A stretch of DNA of 64,000 nt from Flavobacterium tistrianum. Lineage in GTDB: Bacteria; Bacteroidota; Bacteroidia; Flavobacteriales; Flavobacteriaceae. Each line of letters opens with the position of its first letter. Within the stretch, counting starts at the first letter, position 1. The notes below the pieces were generated by a model that saw only the letters and a list, made by a program, of their open reading frames with translations, had not been told where the DNA came from and did no database searches. Positions 49,510 to 57,637 of this stretch are shown piece by piece. Location: contig NZ_QJRH01000061.1 in the NCBI RefSeq assembly GCF_003254545.1, positions 1 to 64,000 of the forward strand, written 5' to 3'. Position numbers and translations under genes: made by a program.

Positions 49510-50346
49510 TTATCTTATAGGCAAAGTCAATTTATAAATCTTCGTTTCTAAAACTTCTGTATCATTATCTTCGCAAAGCAAAAATTCAATTTTATTGTTT
49601 TCTTTTTTATAGAAAGTTAGACCTTCAAATTTGTTGGTTGAGGTAATTTTTTGAGTGAAATCGATTTTCATGGTTTTTACATCAATTCTTCCGATGAAAC
49701 TTCCTAGGATTTCTCCGTCGTCGTAAGTTGATTTTGTATCTTCGGCGGTTGAGAGGAAATAGATTTTATCGTCGACTAAAATAGCATCGGTAAAACTGGA
49801 ACGAACGCCTTTTATTTTTGGAAGTTTATAATTCACCGAAATCAAGGCAAATTCTTCTCCTAGATTTTTGGCGTGAATGGTAAAAATGGTGTTTTTGTTA
49901 GAAATGCCATTTCCGCGATTGAATAAATACCAGTTTTCACCATCAAAAATAGCGCCTTCTAGATTAAAATCTTCTGGTTTTATTTCTCCGAAATTCTGCA
50001 TTACGGCATACAAATCGACTAAATTATTTTTCTGTAAAACAGTTTTCGACTTCAAATCAAACTCAATCATTTTGTTTCGTTTTTCGGTCGAACCAGAACC
50101 AAAAACATAAAGTGTATCGTTATGATGTGTAAGTGATTCAAAATCGGGTTTTAAGTTTTTCGGAATATTCTGTGTCGGATTGTCAATCAAAGCATGCTGA
50201 TTCAGTTGCTGATTTTGCATATTGTATTCATATAAGAATCCGCTGTTGTCGCCAATTACATAAAGCGCATCGTTATTGTAAAATAATCCTGATGCTGAAC
50301 CGATTCCGATTATTTGAAATAATATTTCTAATGTAAATTTTTCCAT
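49510..50346 (-). CDS. DUF6929-like beta-propeller protein
   Basis: 278 residues, no signal peptide recognised (starts MEKFTLEILFQIIGIGSASG). Repeated blade-like units such as ALYVIGDNSGFLYEYNMQNQ, DTLYVFGSGSTEKRNKMIEF, GENWYLFNRGNGISNKNTIF and DKIYFLSTAEDTKSTYDDGE, with FEGLTFYKKENNKIEFLLCE at the end, indicate a six- or seven-bladed propeller. The F-E-S-L and F-E-G-L repeats recall DUF6929 and esterase-like phytase families. Activity unknown. The next gene starts 12 bases upstream on the same strand. Confidence 0.65.
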   Translation of the reverse strand: MEKFTLEILFQIIGIGSASGLFYNNDALYVIGDNSGFLYEYNMQNQQLNQHALIDNPTQNIPKNLKPDFESLTHHNDTLYVFGSGSTEKRNKMIEFDLKSKTVLQKNNLVDLYAVMQNFGEIKPEDFNLEGAIFDGENWYLFNRGNGISNKNTIFTIHAKNLGEEFALISVNYKLPKIKGVRSSFTDAILVDDKIYFLSTAEDTKSTYDDGEILGSFIGRIDVKTMKIDFTQKITSTNKFEGLTFYKKENNKIEFLLCEDNDTEVLETKIYKLTLPIR

Positions 50347-50358
50347 GAATTTTTGTAA

Positions 50359-50943
50359 CTAGGTATTTAAATAAATAAGGATGTTTTCAACTTCACTGGA
50401 TATATTTTGATCTAATGAGTTGTTTTTTTCTAATAAAATCTTTTCGGGGTGATGGAAATGATATGGAAATGCTTCTACATGATATGGGCCATCGTCATCA
50501 GATAACTTGTCATAATTATTTCTTATCTCTAATAAATCTTGAAGTAATTTTTCTGAATTGTTATTCTCAAAATAAGATTTATAATGATCCATTATATAAT
50601 GTGATCTTTTTTCTTTATTAAGGAGAAATGCTTCTGCTGCTATTTTTTTTAACATTTCGGCACCAGCACTATTATCAAAGATTTTAGCTAATAAATATTG
50701 ATTTAAAATAGTTACACATGTACTTATTTGAACACTCTTGTTCCAAGCTGGTTGAGTGTAACTAATTCGATTTAATTTAATTATTTCTAAATTAAGAACG
50801 TAGCCTTCATATAATGTTATTTGATTTTCTCGAAGTGCATCAGAAATAAAATAAGATAATTTATTTGCTTTCACTAATATATGATCTGTTGATTTAATTT
50901 TATTAATAAGATCATCCATATCTTCTTGTCTTAACTTTCTCAT
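50359..50943 (-). CDS. Hypothetical helical protein
   Basis: 194 residues, predominantly helical, cytoplasmic by composition. No motif I recognise. Segments such as YVLNLEIIKLNRISYTQPAW and EMLKKIAAEAFLLNKEKRSH look like packed helices. The C-terminal half contains a His-rich stretch YHVEAFPYHFHHPEK which might bind metal. Codon use looks like that of its neighbours. Probably co-transcribed with the propeller gene 12 bases downstream. Function unknown. Confidence 0.6.
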   Translation of the reverse strand: MRKLRQEDMDDLINKIKSTDHILVKANKLSYFISDALRENQITLYEGYVLNLEIIKLNRISYTQPAWNKSVQISTCVTILNQYLLAKIFDNSAGAEMLKKIAAEAFLLNKEKRSHYIMDHYKSYFENNNSEKLLQDLLEIRNNYDKLSDDDGPYHVEAFPYHFHHPEKILLEKNNSLDQNISSEVENILIYLNT

Positions 50944-51021
50944 TTTAGTAATATTTTATAAATCGAATAGAAAGAATTTCCTTCGTAAAAGTAGTATATT
51001 TATGATATAAAATTTGAAAAT

Positions 51022-51900
51022 ATGAAATCAATAAACCCGAATGATTTTAAAGTTGTCGAAAAAATTAAACTAAAAGAAATTCCAACTTTATTAGATGTAA
51101 AAGCCGATGATGATGAAAAAGAAGAAAAATTAGATAAAGTTCAAGCCAAATTGAGCGATTTGCAAGATGTAATGTATGCGCACAATAAATACAGCGTTTT
51201 GATTTGCCTTCAGGGAATGGATACTTCGGGAAAAGATAGTTTGATTCGCGAAGTTTTTAAAGAGTTTAATCCGCGTGGAGTAGTGGTGCATAGTTTTAAA
51301 ACGCCAACTTCGGCAGAACTGGAACATGATTATTTGTGGCGCCATTATATTGCTCTTCCAGAAAAAGGGAAATTTGCTATTTTTAATAGGACACATTACG
51401 AAAATGTTTTGGTTACACGTGTTCATCCTGAATATGTGCTGTCTGAAAACTTGCCAGGGATTGAATCTGTTGATGATATTACGCCTGATTTTTGGAAAAA
51501 TAGGATTGAACAGATTAATAATTTTGAAAAGCATATTTGCCAAAACGGGACAATCGTAATGAAATTCTATCTGCATTTGAGCAAAGAAGAACAGCGCCAA
51601 CGTTTGTTGCGCCGTTTGGAAGAAGAAAAGCACAATTGGAAATTTTCGCCAGGCGATTTGAAAGAGCGTGGCTATTGGGATGAATACATGAAATATTATG
51701 AAGAAGCTATCAATAAAACTTCTACAGCTCATGCGCCATGGTATATTGTTCCTGCCGATGATAAAGAAATGTCACGATATATTGTAGCGAAAATTATCTG
51801 GGAAGAAATGAAAAAACACACCGATATTAAAGAACCAGAGCTGGACGAAAAAACAGCAATTAATATTGAGTTGTACAAGAAAGAATTAGGAGAGAAGTAA
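51022..51900 (+). CDS. PPK2-family polyphosphate kinase
   Basis: 292 residues. Walker A GMDTSGKD at 65-72, lid and arginines in WRHYIALPEKGKFAIFNRTH (PPK2 consensus FNRSHYEDV, here FNRTHYENV), and R-x-x-R pairs in EEQRQRLLRRLEEEK. Transfers phosphate between polyphosphate and nucleotides; one-domain members of this length usually phosphorylate ADP or GDP, or AMP, using polyphosphate. Which nucleotide cannot be told. Followed by a terminator. Confidence 0.92.
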   Translation: MKSINPNDFKVVEKIKLKEIPTLLDVKADDDEKEEKLDKVQAKLSDLQDVMYAHNKYSVLICLQGMDTSGKDSLIREVFKEFNPRGVVVHSFKTPTSAELEHDYLWRHYIALPEKGKFAIFNRTHYENVLVTRVHPEYVLSENLPGIESVDDITPDFWKNRIEQINNFEKHICQNGTIVMKFYLHLSKEEQRQRLLRRLEEEKHNWKFSPGDLKERGYWDEYMKYYEEAINKTSTAHAPWYIVPADDKEMSRYIVAKIIWEEMKKHTDIKEPELDEKTAINIELYKKELGEK

Positions 51901-51940
51901 TTGGACAATTGAGATAATTTGTCAATTAGATAATTTTTTG

Positions 51941-51980
51941 AACCCCGATAAGTTTTAAAAAACTGTCGGGGTTATTTTAT
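51941..51980 (+). terminator. Terminator of the PPK2 gene
   Basis: AACCCCGA / TCGGGGTT outer stem with an inner AAGTTTT/AAACT pairing and a following TATTTTAT. It is preceded by a direct repeat CAATTGAGATAATTT / CAATTAGATAATTT (51906-51938). Confidence 0.75.
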
Positions 51981-52126
51981 ATTGCTTTTAAATTCCATTT
52001 GTCAAAATAAAAACGCAGTTCGTCAAACTAATTTGAATAACGCTTGTGGTTTATGCTACTTTGCTGTTTGTTTAAAAAATATAGAACTACTTTTGAAGTT
52101 AAATTTTCTCAAGAAATTATTTATAG

Positions 52127-53176
52127 ATGATTGCAATCAATAAAAATAGGCATTGGATGTTTTTAGTCTTTTTCTGGTGTCTGTTAGGTTTTACAATTTG
52201 GGGACAGCTAATAGAAGATTACAGTTTTTGGTCTGCTTTTTCCCAGTCCGTTTTAATTTTATTTTGTTCAACCGCTTTAGCGCATTTTTTAAGTGATGTA
52301 TTATTGCCTCGTGCTTTGCGAAAAAATAAAATGGCTTTGTTTGCCATGCAAGGTATTGTGGTGGTTCTTATTTTGTCATTTTGCCTCGCAACCATATATG
52401 CTGTTTTTTCAAATCCAGAATCAAGAAGCAGGTTATATCCCGATCAAGCTGATTTGAGTACACTTCAGTTTTTGTGGACACAATTTTATGGCAGCATTCC
52501 AGCGGCAATTTTAATAAGTAGCACAGCCTGCGGACTTCGGTTTTATCAGGAACATAATGTTATCGAAAGAAGTCATGCGCAATTGCAGCAAGTTCATTTA
52601 GAAGCGCAAATCAAGATTTTGCAAGATCAGATCAATCCGCATTTGATGTTTAATGTGTTAAATCATATCCATATTCTAATGCAAAGCGATGTAAAATTAG
52701 CTTCAGATTTATTGGTTCAGTTTTCGGATATTTTGCGTTATCAATTGTACGAATGCAATAAGGAGTATGTGCCTTTGCATCTTGAAATTAAATATTTAAA
52801 AGATTTAATTGCCGTTGAAGAAACCCGTTGGGGAAATGAATTGGAGGTAAAAAGCAAATGGAATATCGAAGATGGACAGCTTCAAATTGCACCACTGCTT
52901 TTGGTTCCTTTAATAGAAAATGCTTTTAAACATGTTTCCAGACTTCCAAATCAAAAAGGATTTGTGCATTTGTCTTGCGAGCAAATAAATCATCAGCTGA
53001 ATTTTAAAATAGAAAATTCATATACAGAACAATATAAAATACCTTCAAAAAATCAAGGATTAGGTTTAGAGAATGTAAAAAAAAGACTGGAAATACAATA
53101 TCCAGAAAAACACAAATTAGATATCCAGAAAACCGATTCTGATTTTACAGTTACAGTGACTTTAGATTTGAAATGA
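52127..53176 (+). CDS. LytS/YehU-type sensor histidine kinase
   Basis: 349 residues. Four transmembrane helices at about 10-28, 38-60, 68-95 and 118-138, no large sensor domain, a short coiled coil, then the His_kinase domain with phospho-acceptor H172 in QDQINPHLMFNVLNHI. The N box is LVPLIENAFKHV, with GLGLENVKKRL as G box in a HATPase_c fold. It pairs with the LytTR regulator encoded 204 bases downstream, though that spacer is filled with repeats. Confidence 0.92.
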   Translation: MIAINKNRHWMFLVFFWCLLGFTIWGQLIEDYSFWSAFSQSVLILFCSTALAHFLSDVLLPRALRKNKMALFAMQGIVVVLILSFCLATIYAVFSNPESRSRLYPDQADLSTLQFLWTQFYGSIPAAILISSTACGLRFYQEHNVIERSHAQLQQVHLEAQIKILQDQINPHLMFNVLNHIHILMQSDVKLASDLLVQFSDILRYQLYECNKEYVPLHLEIKYLKDLIAVEETRWGNELEVKSKWNIEDGQLQIAPLLLVPLIENAFKHVSRLPNQKGFVHLSCEQINHQLNFKIENSYTEQYKIPSKNQGLGLENVKKRLEIQYPEKHKLDIQKTDSDFTVTVTLDLK

Positions 53177-53180
53177 TTTT

Positions 53181-53345
53181 TTAGCCACAAATTGCACGAA
53201 TTAGCACAAATTTTTTAATCCGAAACGCTTAGTGATCTTTGTATCCTTTTAAAAATTAAGACTTTGCGAACTTTGCGTATATCTTTGCGAACTTTGCGGT
53301 TATTTTTTTGCCACAGATTAAAAGGATTAAAATGATTTTGAAAAT
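53181..53345. repeat. Spacer composed of three intergenic repeat families
   Basis: GCCACAAATTGCACGAATTA (53184-53203), two direct copies of CTTTGCGAACTTTGCG (53262-53277, 53283-53298) and GCCACAGATTAAAAGGATT (53310-53328) follow each other between the kinase and regulator genes. All three words recur elsewhere in the window as hairpin arms. Confidence 0.75.
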
Positions 53346-53380
53346 TTTTAAAGAAAAAATCTACCAGAAACAAAAAAACT

Positions 53381-54094
53381 ATGAAAATGAAATGTCTCAT
53401 AATCGACGATGAACCTATAGCAAGAAACGGAATAGCAGATTTTGTTTCTAAAATTGATTTCCTCGAAACTGTCGGCACTTGTGCTTCGGCTCTTGAAGCG
53501 ACCTCGTTTCTTCAGGAAAAGCAAATCGATTTGATGTTTCTGGATATCAATATGCCTTATCTTACGGGATTGGAGTTTTTAGAATCTTTAGAAAATCCGC
53601 CTTTGGTAATTTTTACAACTGCCTATTCAGAACATGCTTTAGACGGATACCGTCTTCAGGTTGTAGATTATTTGTTAAAACCCATTACTTTTCAGCGTTT
53701 TTATCAGGCTTCCTTAAAAGCAAAACAATGGCATCAAATGCTGAGTTCACCAAAACAAAATCAATTAGATCCTTTTTTATATGTGCGTCAGGAAGAAGGG
53801 TTTCAGAAAATTTCGTGGATTGATATTTTATATATTGAAGGAATGCAAAATTATGCTAAACTTCATTTTAAAGATAAAGTGCTGATTATTCATCAAACCA
53901 TGATTTCATTAGAAGAAACACTTCCCAAAGAAATTTTCTTTAGAGTCCATAAATCATTTTTGGTAAATGTTACGCATATAGATTCTATTTCTGGCGGACG
54001 TCTATTTATAAAAGGACAAGAACTACCTATTTCAAGAACACGCCGTGAGGAATTATTGAAAGAGGTAGTCTATAAAAACTTACTAAGCAGATAG
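53381..54094 (+). CDS. LytTR-family response regulator
   Basis: 237 residues. Receiver domain 3-120 with phosphorylatable D55 in LMFLDINMPY and the acidic pair in IIDDEP; T/S and K in TTAYSEHALDGY and LLKPI. The LytTR DNA-binding domain spans about 130-235 (FLYVRQEEGFQKISWIDILY, IEGMQNYAKLHFKDKV, FFRVHKSFLVNVTHIDSI). A second ATG at 53387 is an equally possible start. It pairs with the kinase upstream. Convergent with the 54097 gene, two bases apart. Confidence 0.93.
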   Translation: MKMKCLIIDDEPIARNGIADFVSKIDFLETVGTCASALEATSFLQEKQIDLMFLDINMPYLTGLEFLESLENPPLVIFTTAYSEHALDGYRLQVVDYLLKPITFQRFYQASLKAKQWHQMLSSPKQNQLDPFLYVRQEEGFQKISWIDILYIEGMQNYAKLHFKDKVLIIHQTMISLEETLPKEIFFRVHKSFLVNVTHIDSISGGRLFIKGQELPISRTRREELLKEVVYKNLLSR

Positions 54095-54119
54095 CTCTAG
54101 AATTTCCATTTTAGAGCTA
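54092..54119. terminator. Hairpin at the junction of convergent genes
   Basis: TAGCTCTA (54092-54099) and TAGAGCTA (54112-54119) form a perfect 8-bp stem that includes the stop codon of the regulator and the last codons of the opposite gene. No T run. Confidence 0.4.
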
Positions 54120-55032
54120 GTGCTCCATAAAAAGTAGTAGTGAATCTTGGATCTGCAATATCTTTTTCCTTAAAGATTTCTTTAATTTTTCGGTTTGTTG
54201 TCGAAAAACTTCGAACAAGAGTAGTTCCTCCCGTTGGTTCTAAAATCCAATGTTTTCCAAATTTCAGCTGTGGTCGTAAGCCTGCAATTATCTGCTGATA
54301 TCCTAGTAATGTAGATTTATTTCCAATTTTGGTTTCAGCTGTCATTCCGCTTATTTCGGCTACTGCTTTTAAGTCAAAACTATCAGACATTCGATAGCCA
54401 ATTTCTAGACCTTCTGGAAAAGCAACTTTAAAATGTAAAGCTCCCGTAGTTTCCCAGTTAAAATAAATTCCAGGAAGAACCATCGGCACACCAAAACTAT
54501 TAGTCAAAACAGGACCAGCACCCAAAGCCAATTTAGGATTAAATTGTTTGATAAAAAGAATTCCACCTTGAAGCAGTACATCGTCTTTATTAATTTCAAC
54601 CATATCTGTATAAACACCTACAGAAGCCATTATCAATAAAGACCAAGAAGAAGAAATGGAACGCAAATGCTTGACTCCAATTTGTGTATTGAGCAATTCA
54701 TCTGGAAATCCGCCTTGAAATGCTACAGGAAGATCTTGAATATTGTAATTTCTGTTTTCCATTTTGGCATAACTGCCACTAAAAAATACCGACCACAGTT
54801 TAGGATGATCGTATTTATCCATTTGTAAAGAGAGTGGTACTTCAAAAGCTAGTTGCGCTCTTTTAAAATTGCTTTCGGCATTTGTTTTTGTGCTGTCGAT
54901 TGGTCTTACATATTTAGAAAAAGGGACATAATCGACTTTGAATTCGCCTGAAATTCCCGATTGCGAGCGTGCAGCAAGGCTAGCCAATAAAAAAAGAAAA
55001 AGCTGCGATAGATAAAAGACTGTTTTGTTCAT
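54097..55032 (-). CDS. DUF6268-like outer-membrane protein
   Basis: 311 residues from the ATG at 55032 (an in-frame start at 55074 lacks a proper signal peptide). Signal peptide MNKTVFYLSQLFLFLLASLAARSQ. The mature protein alternates hydrophobic and polar residues in many short strands (LWSVFFSGSYAKMEN, WSLLIMASVGVYTDMVEIN, LALGAGPVLTNSFGVPM, LKVAFPEGLEIGYRMSDSFD) and ends in aromatic-terminated TFYGALALKWKF, a beta-barrel signature. It fits the DUF6268 group. Function unknown. It faces the LytTR regulator gene. Confidence 0.75.
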   Translation of the reverse strand: MNKTVFYLSQLFLFLLASLAARSQSGISGEFKVDYVPFSKYVRPIDSTKTNAESNFKRAQLAFEVPLSLQMDKYDHPKLWSVFFSGSYAKMENRNYNIQDLPVAFQGGFPDELLNTQIGVKHLRSISSSWSLLIMASVGVYTDMVEINKDDVLLQGGILFIKQFNPKLALGAGPVLTNSFGVPMVLPGIYFNWETTGALHFKVAFPEGLEIGYRMSDSFDLKAVAEISGMTAETKIGNKSTLLGYQQIIAGLRPQLKFGKHWILEPTGGTTLVRSFSTTNRKIKEIFKEKDIADPRFTTTFYGALALKWKF

Positions 55033-55128
55033 GATTTGATTAATTTTTCTGCGAATTACAGCGTTCCAAACCAATCCAGAAAAATCATTTGACTACTAGC
55101 ACTTTTCTTTTGACCAACGGCATAAAAT

Positions 55129-55166
55129 AAAAAACCCGACAGACTCCTCAGACTGTCGGGTTTTTA
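55129..55166 (-). terminator. Terminator of the 55199 barrel gene
   Basis: AAAAACCCGACAG / CTGTCGGGTTTTT stem with a 10-base loop. The T run is present in both directions. It lies 33 bases after the stop at 55199. Confidence 0.85.
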
Positions 55167-55198
55167 CCAAAAACAAAATAATAAATTAAACCTATTTT

Positions 55199-55720
55199 TT
55201 AGAGTTGAAAACCATAAGCAACACGCAATGCTACTTGGTTGGTTCTAAAATCATGATAATCTTCGTAGCGAACACTTAAGTCGATGTATTTATTGGCATA
55301 ACCAATTCCTGGAGCCCATAAAAATGTGGTTTGATTGTAACCATTTGTTACTGCAAAACCGGCACCCAGTTCTCCTAAGACATAAAATTGATCTTTTAAG
55401 ACAAAAGCTTTAAAACCAGCTTTGGCTGGAATAAAACCAAGATCTTTAATGTCATTTCCTGCAGCATCTTTTTTACCGTTAAATAAATTTGTAAATCCTG
55501 TAGTTAAGGTCAAAGATGTTTTTTTAGAAAGATCGTACTGTAATCGAACATCTCCCCCAAGAGACCAGTCGTAATCATTGTCGGTTGGCAATCCCCCATT
55601 TAAGCCAAAACCTAATCTAAAACCTTGATCGTAATTTGTTGCTTCTGTTTCTTGAGCAAATGTGGTATTGGCAAATAAAAATGTGAAAGCAGCTAGGCAT
55701 AACATCTGTAATTTTTTCAT
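55199..55720 (-). CDS. Small outer-membrane beta-barrel protein
   Basis: 173 residues with a signal peptide (MKKLQMLCLAAFTFLFANTTFAQ). The mature protein is an eight-strand-type barrel: GFRLGFGLNGGLPT, SLGGDVRLQYDLSKKTSLTL, KAGFKAFVLKDQFYVLGELG, AGFAVTNGYNQTTFLWAPGI, and a final VALRVAYGFQL ending in the aromatic-x-leucine typical of outer-membrane insertion signals. It resembles Bacteroidota porin-family/outer-membrane-beta-barrel proteins. Ligand or role unknown. Confidence 0.82.
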   Translation of the reverse strand: MKKLQMLCLAAFTFLFANTTFAQETEATNYDQGFRLGFGLNGGLPTDNDYDWSLGGDVRLQYDLSKKTSLTLTTGFTNLFNGKKDAAGNDIKDLGFIPAKAGFKAFVLKDQFYVLGELGAGFAVTNGYNQTTFLWAPGIGYANKYIDLSVRYEDYHDFRTNQVALRVAYGFQL

Positions 55721-55882
55721 GGCTTATATTTTTGAAATTTCTATAATGTAAAATTATATGGAAGCCGTTTGGAGTTTGTTATACAATTTTTAAAAATCGT
55801 TACATAATATTGAGTTCGTCTTATTTTTGTCTTAAAATTGGGATATATTTTTATAGATAGGATAGAATTCGAAGCTTCTGAC

Positions 55883-55890
55883 TATCTTTG
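55883..55890 (+). promoter_or_regulatory. TAnnTTTG -7 element for the MATE gene
   Basis: TATCTTTG, exact match, 19 bases before the GTG start at 55910, which supports that start. Confidence 0.55.
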
Positions 55891-55909
55891 CGCACAAAAT
55901 TGAATACAA

Positions 55910-57295
55910 GTGAATTTAAAGCAGTACACCAAAGAGTTTTCGTATAATTTAAGACTGGCATATCCTGTTATTTTAGGAATGGTCGGGCATACCTTGATTG
56001 GTATTGTCGATAATATAATGGTTGGTAAAATAGGAAGTACAGAACTGGCGGCGGTTTCACTTGGAAACAGTATGATTTTTATCGCCATGTCTTTAGGAAT
56101 TGGTTTTTCTACAGCTATTACGCCAATCGTTGCAGAAGGTGATGCAGAGAAGAATGACACTAAAATTCGTTCGGCTTTTCATCATGGTTTATTTCTATGT
56201 ACGATTTTAGGATTAGTGCTTTTTACGGTAATCATGTTTGCCAAGCCTATTATGGAATTGCTGAAACAGCCAGCAGATGTAATTGTATTGGCAAAACCCT
56301 ATTTAGGATGGGTGGCTTTTTCTCTAATTCCGTTAGTCATGTATCAAGGCTATAAACAGTTTGCAGACGGAATGTCATTGACCAAATATTCTATGTATGC
56401 CATGGTAATGGCCAATGTACTTCACGTTGGTATAAACTATGTTTTAATTTACGGAATTTGGATTTTTCCTAAAATGGGAATTATCGGAGCTGCTTTAGGA
56501 ACTGTAATTTCAAGAATATTTTTAGTAATGTTCATGCATATTATGCTTTCGCGAAGAGACGATTTAAAACGCTTTTTCAAAGGTTTTAGTTTTAATGAGA
56601 TAAAAAAAACAACTATAAAAAAGATTATCAGTATCGGATTTCCTTCTGCAATGCAGATGCTTTTTGAAGTGGTTCTGTTTACAGCTTCAATCTGGCTTTG
56701 CGGAAATATCGGAAAAACAAGTCAGGCAGCAAATCAAATTGCTTTGAGTTTAGCATCGATGACTTTTATGTTTGCAATGGGATTAAGTGTAACTTCTATG
56801 GTTCGTGTAAGTAATCAAAGAGGATTGATGGATTATAAAAAGCTGATTATTGTAGCCCGTTCTATCTTTTTGCTTGCTATAATTTTAGAAACCGTTTTTG
56901 CCATTTTCTTTATCGTTTTCCACGATTATTTGCCTTACATTTTCTTGAACATGGAAAACACAGGACAGGTTTTGGATAATGAAGAAGTAATTGCCATTGC
57001 TTCAAAACTGCTTTTAATTGCTGCTATTTTTCAGATTTCTGACGGAATTCAGGTTGTGGTTCTTGGAGCATTACGCGGATTGCAAGATGTAAAAGTTCCT
57101 ATGTACATTACCTTTGTAGCCTATTGGGTTATTGGTTTTCCGATTTCATATTATTTAGGAGAACACACCGAATTGAAAGCACAAGGAGTTTGGGTTGGAC
57201 TTTTGGCAGGATTAACTGCGGCGGCAATCTGTTTGTATGTTCGTTTTCATTACTTAACCAAAAGATTAGTTAAGAATCAGGTGCAGAATAATTAA
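55910..57295 (+). CDS. MATE family multidrug efflux transporter
   Basis: 461 residues, twelve transmembrane segments in two homologous halves. First half from PVILGMVGHTLIGIVDNIMV with GSTELAAVSLGNSMIFIAMS; second half from IGFPSAMQMLFEVVLFTASI. Inner-membrane sodium- or proton-coupled drug exporter, substrate unknown. The start is GTG at 55910, supported by the TATCTTTG element; no ATG occurs before residue 25 (TM1). Apparently monocistronic. Confidence 0.93.
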   Translation: MNLKQYTKEFSYNLRLAYPVILGMVGHTLIGIVDNIMVGKIGSTELAAVSLGNSMIFIAMSLGIGFSTAITPIVAEGDAEKNDTKIRSAFHHGLFLCTILGLVLFTVIMFAKPIMELLKQPADVIVLAKPYLGWVAFSLIPLVMYQGYKQFADGMSLTKYSMYAMVMANVLHVGINYVLIYGIWIFPKMGIIGAALGTVISRIFLVMFMHIMLSRRDDLKRFFKGFSFNEIKKTTIKKIISIGFPSAMQMLFEVVLFTASIWLCGNIGKTSQAANQIALSLASMTFMFAMGLSVTSMVRVSNQRGLMDYKKLIIVARSIFLLAIILETVFAIFFIVFHDYLPYIFLNMENTGQVLDNEEVIAIASKLLLIAAIFQISDGIQVVVLGALRGLQDVKVPMYITFVAYWVIGFPISYYLGEHTELKAQGVWVGLLAGLTAAAICLYVRFHYLTKRLVKNQVQNN

Positions 57296-57372
57296 ATTTG
57301 AAAAAATATAGGCGCAGATTTCAAATATTAAATCTGTAGCAAAATAATAATCAATTACTAAAAAATAAATAT

Positions 57373-57600
57373 ATGGAATTACCTAAATTTTTACTTGGAG
57401 ATAATACTGACTTTCCAGATGATATTTTTATCATTCACCTAGATTATCCAAGATTCATTATCAATTTGAAAGATGATGAGGTTGAATTTTTAGAAGAAGC
57501 GGAAGATCTAGACGAAGCTGAATTAAACGCCGAAATGGAAGGTTTAATCGAAAAGGCTAATGAGTTTTATGATAGAGAAATTAACCGCTACGAAGAATAA
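57373..57600 (+). CDS. Small conserved acidic hypothetical protein
   Basis: 75 residues, very acidic. MELPKFLLGDNTDFPDDIFI followed by IHLDYPRFIINLKDDEVEFL and a helical, Glu-rich C-terminal half ending NEFYDREINRYEE. Likely a soluble cytoplasmic protein. I recall similar short proteins in Flavobacteriia but no function. It lies between the MATE gene and the LTA-synthase-like gene, 37 bases before the latter. Confidence 0.7.
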   Translation: MELPKFLLGDNTDFPDDIFIIHLDYPRFIINLKDDEVEFLEEAEDLDEAELNAEMEGLIEKANEFYDREINRYEE

Positions 57601-57637
57601 TTTGTTTTTCTAATCTTACGTTCTTATACTATATTTG

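Noticed and set aside
51130..51732. 200-codon minus-strand ORF
   Set aside because: Lies wholly inside the PPK2 gene, which has intact catalytic motifs; a shadow frame with no family resemblance.
53215..53478. 87-codon minus-strand ORF
   Set aside because: Made of translated intergenic repeats and the antisense of the LytTR regulator.
57630..57637. TATATTTG as promoter of the LTA-synthase-like gene
   Set aside because: It ends directly at the start codon, so transcription would begin inside the gene; probably a chance match.
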